A stretch of 64,000 bases of DNA from positions 1,674,001-1,738,000 of the forward strand of contig NC_134745.1 in NCBI RefSeq assembly GCF_050436995.1, written 5' to 3'. This DNA comes from Anticarsia gemmatalis. Its lineage: Eukaryota > Arthropoda > Insecta > Lepidoptera > Erebidae. The notes beneath the pieces are model-generated. The model was not told the origin of the DNA and made no database searches. It was given only the letters and a program-made list of their open reading frames with translations. Shown here one piece after another: positions 24,946 through 39,500 of the stretch. Both the position numbers and the translations under genes were made by a program. Within the stretch, counting starts at the first letter, position 1, and each line of letters starts with the position of its first letter.

Positions 24946-26688
24946 TTCAATTGTATGCGGAATCTATTTGCAATACACAAGAACAACAAAATATTGAGTC
25001 AACTACAAAGAACTAAACCCACTACTAGCTGAGTTAAATGCTTATTATTGTACAATAATGTACAACATACATGCGCTACACTTCACTGACTTTACTGGCT
25101 TGCTTGACGTATTTTTATTGCCACCTCGGGGATGTCTTTCCCTCCAATGTTTTGATTTTACCGTTCCGTAGTGAATGTTGAATTTAAGTCAATTAAAAAG
25201 AAAAGCTATTCAACTTGAGGTTTTTCGATTTGAATTTGTCAAAATCATTAAATTTTAGACGATAATCGTTTTTTAAACTAAATTCCAGTTTATAGACTTT
25301 GTTTATTCAACTAAAGTTAACATTAAAATAATAACGAACGAACACTCAACCATTTACACTTAGCTTTCAAAGTAAAATTCGGAACAAACATCTGTTCACC
25401 GGTTCATTGACCAGTACCAAAACAAGAATTGGCGGGATTTTACACAAGAATAAATAAACGTTGTATTTGTAAGTACTGTAAGATAAATATGTAGGTACCA
25501 CAATCAGGTTTGAAATAAATTATATATTGTGTCATACAAATTTGCTTTAAAATAATTACCTAAAACGGAAAATATACTTAAACGCAGTTTACTTTTTACC
25601 CGCCAAAAATAGTCCTATAATTCTATTGGTCTGTTTATATGCCAATCAGAGACAAGTTTTCTACTTTGCCTTCGCGAAAGTTTTAAATTTTCATTTCAAT
25701 CCGGGTTCGATTCCCTAAGATTGTTACGTATTGGAAATTGATTTTATTTCTGGAAAAGAGTAGGTATTAGGTAAGTTTATACCTAAATCTTTGTTGCACT
25801 TGGATAAACTGCCTATATTTTCTGATCACTATTCATATGGCATATTTTTTTATTTACAGATCATTTATTTAGCATTTTTTATTTACAGATCATTACTCCT
25901 AACAACGAGGGCTTAATCAATTGTGTTAGTAGTCTATCTAGTCATAAAATAAGTAGGTAATTTGTGTTATTAGTTATTCTTGCAAGGTGTGAATAGCGAT
26001 CGTCCTCTTATCTATAATTATTGTGAGGTTTGTGTTTAGTTATTGAACACGCTGTCGACTTAATACTGTCAGCCGTAGCTATCGAGTTTTCTTGTCTGTC
26101 TCAATCAACTGAAGACCATGGCACAACATAAAGGAGATCCCATAGGTCACAGTAAAAATATTATACACATAATATTAAAACAAATATTTTTTCTGCACAA
26201 AAGTTTTATTGTCAAAAAATTACATTTAAAGGCCTTAAGTTTATAAAAATAGCATTTTACTTCCGTAAATACTCCTTATCGTTATCTATCACAGTCATAA
26301 TTGATTTAAATTACTGAACTAAGTTACAAGTCACACAAAAACTTGTTAAAAGTTAAATAAAACTTAATTCAAAAAAGTCAATGACGCAATTTAAATGCTC
26401 TATCATTACAGTTATATTAGTATGTTTTTACTATTTCATTTAATCTTAATTAAAAGTAAAATAGATAACAATATTATCTAAGTCATATATCAAAACCATT
26501 CATTCAAGCAAAATGCTCAATTATTGTCAACTCAAAGCGACTGCTCAAGTTACAATATCCTATACTGGATCTACCAGTGGATAGAACATCAACTCATACA
26601 CTCCAAAAATATTTGATGGACACCTATAATACTGTCAGTCATTGAGAACTATAATTATTGCACAATGTTGAACTAATTCAGCAGCAGC
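24946..26688. other. Intergenic region between R2 copies A and B
   Basis: This 1.7-kb stretch holds the 5' flank of copy A (E2F-like sites near 25429 and 25599) and the 3' UTR of copy B. A minus-strand AATAAA for copy B is possible at 26205-26210. A tRNA B-box-like fragment near 25700 (GGGTTCGATTCC) is probably SINE debris. No further gene was seen. Confidence 0.5.
25599..25646 (-). promoter_or_regulatory. E2F-like/CCAAT module upstream of R2 copy A
   Basis: CCCGCCAAAA at 25599-25608 (E2F-like, TTTTGGCGGG on the gene strand) is followed by ATTGG at 25625 and CCAAT at 25642. The same three elements with nearly the same spacing lie upstream of copy B at 29380-29426. A second E2F-like site, TTGGCGGGA, lies at 25429-25437 in copy A only. 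E2F and CCAAT control of R2 genes is known in animals. The module is about 654 bp from the ATG, so an upstream 5' UTR exon or a distal promoter is implied. Confidence 0.55.
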
Positions 26689-28713
26689 TTAGAATTCAGC
26701 ATCTAGTGTGAACACGTTGTCCATCTGGTTGGCCATGACACCGCACTTCTGGTACTCAGCCACCTTCTTCTCAAAGAAGTTAGTCTTGCCCTCCAGAGAG
26801 ATGAGATTCATGAAGTCGAATGGGTTCTTGGTGTTGTAGTGCTGTAAACAGAAGACGATTATTTTATAAATGCTTGTACAGGGAGTGACTACACGCGTAG
26901 TAGGAGTGGTTGGCGTACGAGGAACACACCTTCTCTCCGATGAGCTCGACGAGCAGGCGGTCAGCGACGAACTCAATATACTGCGACATGAGGTCACAGT
27001 TCATGCCGAGCAGCCTCACGGGTAGAGCGTCTGTGAGGAACTCCTGCTCGATGACGACGGCGTCCTTGATGATCTGCAGCACGCGCTCCGCGCTCGGCTT
27101 CTGCACCAGGTGCTTGAACATCAGGCACGCGAAGTCGCAGTGCAGACCCTGGATGAACATACAAAGAATATTAGTATTAAGCTTGCATTTAAATCAGAAC
27201 TTCGAATACATAATTATTTTTAGGTGTTTATGAACAATAGTAAGACTATTTCACATTATCTATTATAATATAGAAAAATCAAGGAATGTAATAATGCTAT
27301 GTGCAAAAATGTGCACACCACTTATGCTGTTATCAGATACAAGCTTTGTGAGTAGGCTGTTTTATGAATCTGAGTTTATGTTAAGTGGGTGTGAAGATAA
27401 GGATATACGTGAGCTGATAACTAAGTTTTAAATAATGACAAACAAGTTATAGATTGTATAATATTACAAACCTCATCTCTAGATATTAATTCATTACTGA
27501 ATGTCAGACCAGGCATCAGTCCTCGCTTCTTCAGCCAGAATATTGAGGCAAAGCTTCCTGAGAAGAATATACCCTCAACTGCAGCGAAGGCGATGATGCG
27601 CTCACCAAAGGTGGCAGTCTTACTGGCGATCCACTGAAGTGCCCAGTCTGCCTTCTTCTTTACACATGGCAGAGTTTCAATAGCATTGAATAGGAAGTCC
27701 CTGATAAGGAAAATTTTACATGTAATTATGTGAAACATGACTCAATCCATATATATTTGATAATAAGCATTTATGAGACATTATACTTAGAGCATTATTA
27801 ACAGCATGCTAATAAGTTCAGATTTCAGAGAATGTAATATATCAATTTTGGATGTTGATGTATTAACAGATAATAATTCAAATAAACAGATAATTACCTC
27901 TCTTGTGGATCTCTAACATAAGTGTCAATAAGCATGGAATACATCTCCGAATGTACATTTTCAATGGCAATCTGGAAGCCATAGAAGCACCTTGCTTCAG
28001 TGACTTGCACCTCCTGGGAGAATCTCTCCACCAGGTTCTCATTAACAATGCCATCTGATGCAGCAAAGAATGCCAGCACATGCTTGATGAAGTGCTTCTC
28101 GCTGTCTTTTAAAGTCTCCCAATCATATAAGTCCTGAACGACAACACAATAATTATGTCAAAAGATAACAAAACTATTTTAATTAATATTAAAGTTAGAA
28201 ACCTGTATAATTACGGACACTTCTATAAATAAAACCTAGTATACTTACTTAATTTAAATTCCTATATTAACATCACTAACGTAGCTTTAGAACCTTATAG
28301 AAATTTAATTAATATGTAAAAAAAAAAGTTGCATTTTTACCTTTGAAAGATCCACCTCTTCGACGGTCCAAAAAGAGGCCTCAGCTTTCTTGTACATGTC
28401 CCAAATATCGGGGTACTGTATCGGGAATATAACAAAACGACGTGGGTTGTCTCTCAGCAGTGGTTCCAGCTGTGGGTCAAACTCCATCACTTGCTTGTTT
28501 TTATCTTCAACGTCCATATTTTCTCCTTGGACATTTTCATTACGTGCGCTCAGAATATTATTTTTAACAGGTGACTGTAAAGATTATCATAACTTTTAGT
28601 AAATATATACCATAACTCCTGGAAAGTCACTGCAAATATTAACTAAAACTAACCTTCAAGTGCACATTGTTGAAATCGTTGAGCAAGTTCTCTTTATCAA
28701 CAACGGGAGCCAT
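26689..28713 (-). CDS. RnrS: Ribonucleotide reductase small subunit R2, copy B
   Basis: This is a second complete R2 gene with the same six-exon structure: 28654-28713, 28341-28574, 27898-28133, 27472-27700, 26930-27148 and 26689-26841, encoding 376 aa. It is four residues shorter than copy A, all in exon 2. All iron ligands and the radical tyrosine (Y163 in ENVHSEMY), the KEN box at residues 7-9 and the FTLDAEF tail are intact, so it should be active. Exons 4-6 encode protein almost identical to copy A, with V to A in the last exon the only change I see. Exons 1-3 differ at several residues and at many silent sites. Its 5' flank is divergent from CSN2 and holds an E2F-like/CCAAT module at 29380-29426. 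Confidence 0.95.
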
Positions 28714-30022
28714 TTCGTAATATTAAATCACACTTTTGTATTCTTAAACAACAATTGAAGAGCTTCAAATTCCGACTTTAGCAAAATAACGAAGCAAATG
28801 ACAGCCTTGATGAAGATAGGTATTGATACTGATGTTAACGGACTGAAATACTGAGTTCGTTCGATGTATTTACATTCACCGGCTATTTTGAGACTACGAT
28901 TTCCCTCCAATTTTTTTGGCTACTTCCGAAGTACACGTCAGTGTCAGTGTAAATGGGTTATAGACAAAACAAAAAAATACGTTCGCCGGCTTCGCCCACA
29001 AAAATGTAGTTATTATGATTTTTTGTTTTTCTCTTTAACGTAAAGATACACATCTAAATAGCTGTTAAAGACGATTAATATAAAAATTATGTTTTCTTTT
29101 AAATTTTGCTCTTGTTCTACGGCTTTTAATATACTCTTCGGACCATCACATATACAATATTGTTTACTTAAATTTGACCATTCACGTTTTAGTTCTAAAA
29201 AGGGCGCTATTCATTTAGGCGTATTGAATATATTTATTTTCTCTATATCTAAGAAACTACCGCACTGCAGTAAGTGTGCAATGTATTTTAGGCGTTTTTA
29301 TAATTTTATAATTGTTTTTATAATTACATAGAACTCCCTAGAAAAATTATAAGCGCCTAACAAGGTCTAAATTATCAGGCCCGCCAAAATAGCATATTAA
29401 TCGTATTGGTTATCTGTTTAACCAATGGAAGATTTTAAAAAGTATGCGTTCATTTTTTATCAAATAAAAGAACGCATATGTTTAGTTCCCAACCATATAC
29501 GTCATGTGCGTGGCTCTGGTAACTGGTATATGCTAATTTAATATGCTTTCTTTTCAGCGTATTACAGCTGTTGCTTATATTTATGATACACAAAATTGTT
29601 TTGCGCGTTATATAAATATAAGCAAACGAGTTGGTGGAGAGGATTGTAAAAATATTTTATTCTGTTTGTTTAGACCCTACTTCCTATATTCACAAGGCAA
29701 AATATTTTTTTATGGCGCAGCTGATGCTTCCATGTAAATAGAGAGCCAGAAAAAGTTAAGAAAACCCATGCTTTCATTATGCGATGAAAAATTTCGTACA
29801 TCTGGCGCCATGACATTCGTCGGGCCGGTGAAAACTCGGGTCAAGTCGAACTTAGAGACGCAAAAGTTGACTTGTCACCGCCATTGGGCGCCGTAGGGGT
29901 GCCGACTGTTTGAAACGGAACGTCATTTCTGTCAACAGTGTCATCTTGCCTCGCAGTTTCACTAAAAGAAAATAAATCGTTTATTACCTCTTTATAGTAC
30001 ATAATAAGTAATATTGTTTAAA
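28714..30022. other. Divergent intergenic region between R2 copy B and CSN2
   Basis: Besides the module at 29380-29426 this 1.3-kb stretch contains AT-rich DNA with two small open frames (29089-29331 and 29543-29737). Neither shows a recognisable domain, so they are not called as genes. A short GC-richer segment near 29810-29900 just upstream of CSN2 is probably its core promoter. Confidence 0.45.
29380..29426 (-). promoter_or_regulatory. E2F-like/CCAAT module upstream of R2 copy B
   Basis: CCCGCCAAAA at 29380-29389, ATTGG at 29405 and CCAAT at 29422 repeat the order and spacing (25 and 17 bp) found upstream of copy A (26 and 17 bp). The distance to the ATG is about 667 bp. It also lies about 600 bp upstream of the divergent CSN2 start, so it may serve both genes. 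Confidence 0.55.
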
Positions 30023-33473
<3,451 letters not shown>

Positions 33474-34735
33474 CGCCAGCCGCCCGCCGCGCACCCGCCG
33501 CCCGCCCGCTCCCGCCAACCACTAGTGCACGAAACTAATACATTTCGGAACTATTGTCACTGAGCTTTTACGCCTCGTCCGACGGCGGAACTCTTCTAAA
33601 GTACGCTTCCTGAAATACGTATTAGAACGATTAAACAACGAACGTCGTTCTCGAACGTTTCTTGTTTGTGGTTCTAATTGATGGACATTCGAAATACCTA
33701 TCGGCTCGGCTGTGCGTTGTGAACTCTCAAGTGCGATCCTGTGTTACTTGTCAATAGATAACCTCTTTGCTACTCATTCTTAGGGCTTGTTTCACGGTCC
33801 CGTTGATACGAGATATGTAGTCGCGTGGAGTTTCTACTGCTATCTATTCTGTCTTAACCATTTGTTAAATCCAACAGATTGCAGTGTTTTATTTATAAGC
33901 TCTTTCATAGAGTTTTGAAAGTCCAGTGATGTTTTTTATAATAAATAGATATACTCAGCTCGGTTTTGTATTGTGCTCCCTGTTTTTCCAAGGACCGACG
34001 CTAATTGGACGGAAAGGCAAATAATAATACACATACACTTGGATCTGTGTACAAATAACACTTTTTTTATTTAATTGAAAAAGAAATACCAAAAACGCGA
34101 TCACGAATAACAAACTTTAAAGAATTTAACAACTTTAAAGAAACAAACAAATACTACCGAGTTTGACATTTGGTCTAAACAGTTTCATATTATCAAATTA
34201 ATGTTCATGGTCGCGCTACAATAATCCCTTCAGCTAGCGCCGGTCCTACAATACACTTTACCAAAAAACAGAAGTTTAAGCATCAATTTGAATAGTCCAC
34301 TTTAATAAATCGTCTTATGACAATGATCTTGATATTATAGTCCAACAACTTAGTAAAGGGTCTTGTACCTTTATACAAAATTTATTTAGAACATCAGTAA
34401 TCCGCAGGCTTATGCAGCTGATGGTGGCCTGTTTGTACAGTGTCTGTTTGTTTTGGAAATACACAAAATTATTATTTATCAATCTAGATTGCGCATTCCA
34501 AGGCTCTCTACAAAGTTATCAGACTATAATAATCTTAATATTTGATAATTGAATCAAAACATGAATTGTAACTGAAAATGTGATTGTAATTAGTGTAAAG
34601 ATTGGATCTTGTATGTGATTATGTGGTGTTGTGAAAGTACATTGTACCAATGTTTGTAATTATGATAACACTATTGACAGGAATGAACGATATTTCTCAT
34701 TTTCAGTGCAATATGTTTGAAAATATACCATTTCA

Positions 34736-34741
34736 AATAAA
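34736..34741 (+). terminator. Poly(A) signal of CSN2
   Basis: AATAAA followed by TTGTTTTATTTTACCTGG, 1.26 kb past the CSN2 stop; it would give a long 3' UTR. Confidence 0.45.
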
Positions 34742-34914
34742 GTAATTGTTTTATTTTACCTGGTAACCACTATGAGAACTATTCCCAACAAGGTCAATAC
34801 AATGTTCTTTATCACCCTGGGGCATTGTATGTTTCTTTCTCGTAAAGAGAGTAGTCCATCGGGACCTATATATCAGAACCACTTACTAACTACACTTATT
34901 AATTTAATTAATAA

Positions 34915-35165
34915 ATCGTTCGTTCGTCGTATGGTTAGTGGTCAACCTAGTGTTAAAATTGTACAAGCCGCCCGAGAGGCCGTTGACGTGGCTTAACGAC
35001 TGTTATCTTGGAAGACAACAGCTGGGACCGACTTTTTACGTGCCCTCCGAAGCACGGAGACGCCCATCTCAAATACCACTATGCGGTCACCCATCTATGG
35101 AATGACCGCGTCGAGGATTGCTTTACCCACAGATCGTTTACCAACCGGTGACCGCAACTGGCTAT
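34915..35165 (+). repeat. Dispersed repeat fragment with SINE-like core
   Basis: The segment contains GGGACCGACTTTTTACG followed by CTCCGAAGCACGGAG, and ends near GGCTATGGGCGCC with AATTAATTAA-type sequence on both sides. The central 45 bp resembles the body of the tRNA-derived SINE at 55169-55460 in reverse orientation, so it is likely a member of a related family or a chimera. Confidence 0.55.
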
Positions 35166-36027
35166 GGGCGCCTAATTAATTAATGATTGGTTCACTTTAT
35201 CGATAAATAAATTGGTGTCCGGACTTTGGATGGGATGTAAATAATACAAGGTATATAGTAATAGGTAAATATCTATATTGTAAAATTCGTATATAATTAC
35301 ATTAAACGGACGGATCGGTATATCACAGGTTAGTTATATACATTTCCATTAGTACGTATACATTCGTTATCATCGCCCTATAACATTATTTTCATTCAGT
35401 TCACTCATAAAGGAATTTACTTTTGAAGTTACACACATTTAATGGCACTAGTTCTTTAAATATTAGAATAAAGACAAACATACGAGAAATTTTATATTGA
35501 CATTTCGAAAAAACTAATAAAAAAAAGTATAAAAGAATTATGTTTCAAACTGGGACAGGTTTTTAAAACATAACAAATCGTAGAAATTATGAGATTCACA
35601 AGATTGCAACAAAAATAAGTCTCTTTTTACACCATTATTAGGTTAATAATTATAATTTTATTACTTTTTATGACTATGGCAGTGCAAAAAAGTTCATTAG
35701 TTATTTATTGCCATAAAAATATTAGTCGTGATTATTTTTGCAACAGATTTACTGTTAATCTTTAATAGTTTTATTTTCTTGTCGGAGATTATACCAGCCG
35801 ACTAAATACCCCTACTTATAGTAGAAATACATTAATTTCAACCGAAACATCCTATACATGCCTCTAGCACATTAATACTCATACAAAATATATCATATAA
35901 AAATCTAGCTTCTATATTTATATTGATTAAAACCTATATTGGAATGCTAGTAAGTCATATTAATCTTCTTTTAGGAGAACCATTTTAATGCGATATATTT
36001 ATAGTTCTAAAAGCTCGTAAATACGGC

Positions 36028-36218
36028 GAAGGGCGTGGCATTTGGTGCCCGTCAGTAGCGTACAATCCCTTACCAAGACATTTTGCTTGCGTGATTAATG
36101 ATATAACATCATTAAATATTTGACAGTATACTTAAACGTTATGAATGCAAGTACCTACTTAATTGTCTTGCAACTGAGTGTACGCTACCAATGTGCTTCA
36201 AAGGCCGCGCCCAACGTA
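36028..36218. mobile_element. Imperfect inverted-repeat element (MITE-like remnant)
   Basis: Left-arm blocks GGGCGTGGC, GTAGCGTACA and AAGACA recur inverted on the right as TGTCTTGC, TGTACGCTAC and GCCGCGCCC. No clear target duplication was found. It lies in the probable 3' UTR of the arrestin-domain gene. Confidence 0.4.
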
Positions 36219-36548
36219 CATTATCTAAGTTCAAACAGTATTAGGACACAAAGTTTACGCAGCCAATATTGGACACATTGACACAATAATTTCGTCAATA
36301 TTAATAATATAAAAAAGTAACGTATGGAACCTTTAAAAACAATTCAGAATCGTAAGTACACATTTTAACCCAAAATTATAATATTTTTCCTACCCTGAGT
36401 TCATGTCGTATTTTATTACTTACTCAAAACAGCCTTAACAATTATTGTCGATATCATTCGTTGTCACTAGTGTATTCTGAGCTTACAGAATACAAAATAC
36501 TCGTGTGGCTGACCTTCGAGCTGGTCCTCCTAGTGTGGGCACCGTCCG

Positions 36549-39500
36549 TCAGTGTCCGGGCTTGTCGTGCAGCCAGGGTCTGAAGATGGGCAGCGTGCTG
36601 GGGTAGTGCGTGGGCGGCTGCGGCTCCTCGCCCTCTTCACGGAATGGATACGTACCGATCAAGATCGGGAGCTGCAGTTTTATTTCCTTTTCCAAGCTCT
36701 TCGGTTCTATTATGAACTGTAATGAGGATAAGTTATATTAGTAACGGGGATAAAATTTTAATTATAAGTTGTGTGATGTGATCCTGTTTTTTTTTCGAAG
36801 GAAAATCTAAGTAAGTAGGTATTTTGTAGCGACCGGTAACTACGGTCGAGAGCAGATTGAAGCTGTTAGTTTGATCTATCAAACAATGTGCGTCAGTCGT
36901 GTGTGGCGTGTAACTGTGTAGGTAAGGAGATGGCTACGTACGAAGACGTCGTACTGCACGGCGATGAGGTGGCAGCCGCGCAGGTTGGTGGGCGGCAGCG
37001 GCGGCACGTACAGCAGCTCGGCGCGCCACGAGTCGCGGCCGCCCGCGCGCAGCTTGCCGTGCGACAGCGCCGCCAGCTCGCGGACCTCCTTGGCCGCCAC
37101 CTTGCCGTGCGCTGAGTACTGGATCGTCTGTGGCCAAGCGGCAGGCAAAACGACACGTCACACGATACTTAAGTACATCGTAAACGAACTTATGTCTCTA
37201 ACTGTACCATTGTCTAATTTATCAAGAATATCTTTAGCTTTAGCCCAACTGCAGTGCAGCGTCTTAAAGATGCAATGTGTACGTATCTAAATCGTCATAA
37301 GCAGATTGACTTATATCGATGTTTACGACGCTCTTACCCTTTATTTGTTAACCAATAAGAAAGAAAAATGCAGTATTTTGAAGTTACGATTGAGAGTACA
37401 AATGAAACAAGAACTTCCTCATCGGGACTACTTACATCACTTTTTTCTAAAACTAAAAAGCTTTTGAACTCGACTCAACCAAGGCTCAAACCGAAAGGTC
37501 ATGACTCAAAATTAGCTCTAAAAACGTCTGCGGTTAGTCCTAACTAGCAAAAAAGATTCACAATTTATTCCTTTATTTTGTGGCAGACAAAGAGCGGTGT
37601 AGTGCATTATAGAGTGTAACTAAATGTGTAAAAAAGCCTCGAACGTAACAAACCGGCGAACAATTTTGCATCGTTTTACATGGGCTAAGTGTATACATGT
37701 TTTTGTGCTATTTAAATTACAATGAAGACGGATTTTCCGTGTAATGCTAATGTAATGTAACGTGGCCAGTTCATTGTGTAATCACGGAGATACAGAACAC
37801 TGCATTGCACCTACGTACAAATACTAATGTCTAATAATATTAAGTTTATGTGAATAGAGGCAGAGTCAGAGGCAATAAATTAGTTTGTGTGGAGAGAATT
37901 CACGTGAAACAAACCATCCAATGTTAATTAAAACTATGGTAATAGAAACTAATTTCGTACCGAGGGAACTTAAACAAACATAAAAACAAGACTCAAAACA
38001 ACAACTAATTAGTTTACACAAATATTTGCATCTTATGGGATTGATCCTATGATACGTGCGCACAGAGGTAGCGGCGTGGTGATCACTTTTAAGGCCACTA
38101 CCAGGGGCGTAGCTACCGCCGTATCTGCCGTATCAATTATACGGGGCCCCCAAAAGTGTTTAAGGGAAAAGAAATAATAATAATTATAATATTTTTTATT
38201 ATTATTTAATATTCTTTTGTGAAAAATATTTACCCCCAAACAATATAAGGGCCCCCAAACAATTTTTTATACGGGGTCCCGCCAATGCACGCTACGCCAC
38301 TGGCCACTACCAAGATTTTTTGAATAATATTACAGTAGATAGATATATATTTATCCTGCTAGATATAATCAGAAAATTTATGCATAGGTTTAAATACATG
38401 ACGCTAATGCTATGAGCCATAAACCGGGTATTTAATTACCGTCACGCTTTAATAGACTTTTACGTAAACACACTATTATTTTACAGAAGCTATACGATCT
38501 AAACGTTTAGGTAAATACATGTTGTTATGATCATATCACAAACACCTTCCTTGAAGTCAAGTCACTATGATGATTAATGTCGATAAAGCTAAGTTACTTA
38601 CAGCCGGAAAAAAATGCAGTCAATTAGGCTTGCCGTTGAATCATAAATCTAATGAGTTATGAGTAAGTTGATATGAACTCAAAGTATATTAACGCCGATT
38701 ATGCAAAATTACTCATTTTCTGGTAAATTAACAACAAATCTCCCCTAAACCATAAACACGACTAAAATGTTTAGAGATTTGCCATTTGTAACATCTGCCA
38801 ATTTAGACAAAAATGAACACAGCTCGTTCCTGAGAGGAGAGAGTCCCAGAAGGAGACTTATATCATCAAAGCTATGCAGTCTGAGACGCGATAGGTAAAC
38901 TGGACGCACTGTTAGAATTTAGTTGTCTTGAAAATGTAAACTAAAATAAACTCTGGATTCAGAAGGATTTAAGATGCATTTTTTTGGAGTTTCTTACCCC
39001 AGAACTTTCTACAGCTAAGTTTATACATTTATTTAGATTAAAAGTGTTGAACAATGTCAGGTACAGACCTCAGTGAGTGCTGCTCGGGTTGCTTTAAGCG
39101 TGGTGCGCGAGTTGTTGACGACGTGCGCGGTGAGCACGATGCTCTCGCCCGGCACGTAGGCGCCGCGGTCCAGCGCCACGCGGCACGACACCGCGCCGCC
39201 GCCCACACACCCCACGCCCAGCCGGTGCTCCACGCTGCACTCGAACTGTTGCTGTATCACACAACAGCAAAACGTGTAACATTCAAGAACACATTACTTT
39301 ATACCAGTCAAGTAACACTTCACATAGTTCCAAGAAGTAATGGCAAAAACACCTAGTACCACCAGACAATGTCTTTTACATGCTGTCTTCGTCATAAATT
39401 TCCCATTTTGTTCTTACCCAACTTCTTATCAAATATGGGGACGGCATAAAACTTGATTGGAACTCTATGTTAGAAGAAGCAGTTAACATCAAGAACACCT

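Larger units (their letters stand above)
33474..36548. other. Convergent 3' region of CSN2 and the arrestin-domain gene
   Basis: This holds the CSN2 3' UTR to about 34745 (AATAAA at 34736-34741), a dispersed repeat at about 34915-35165, and AT-rich DNA that is probably the long 3' UTR of the arrestin-domain gene. An imperfect inverted repeat spans about 36028-36218. No further coding gene was seen. Confidence 0.5.

Noticed and set aside
26689..28713. R2 copy B as a pseudogene
   Set aside because: Frame, splice sites, metal ligands, radical tyrosine and C-terminal tail are all intact.
29089..29331. 80-aa open frame upstream of R2 copy B
   Set aside because: Low-complexity AT-rich coding, no recognisable domain, lies in a promoter region.
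29543..29737. 64-aa open frame between R2 copy B and CSN2
   Set aside because: No domain, no splice context and no sign of coding bias; a chance frame is more likely.
34772..34996. 74-aa frame after the CSN2 poly(A) signal
   Set aside because: Its second half lies in a dispersed repeat and it has no recognisable domain.
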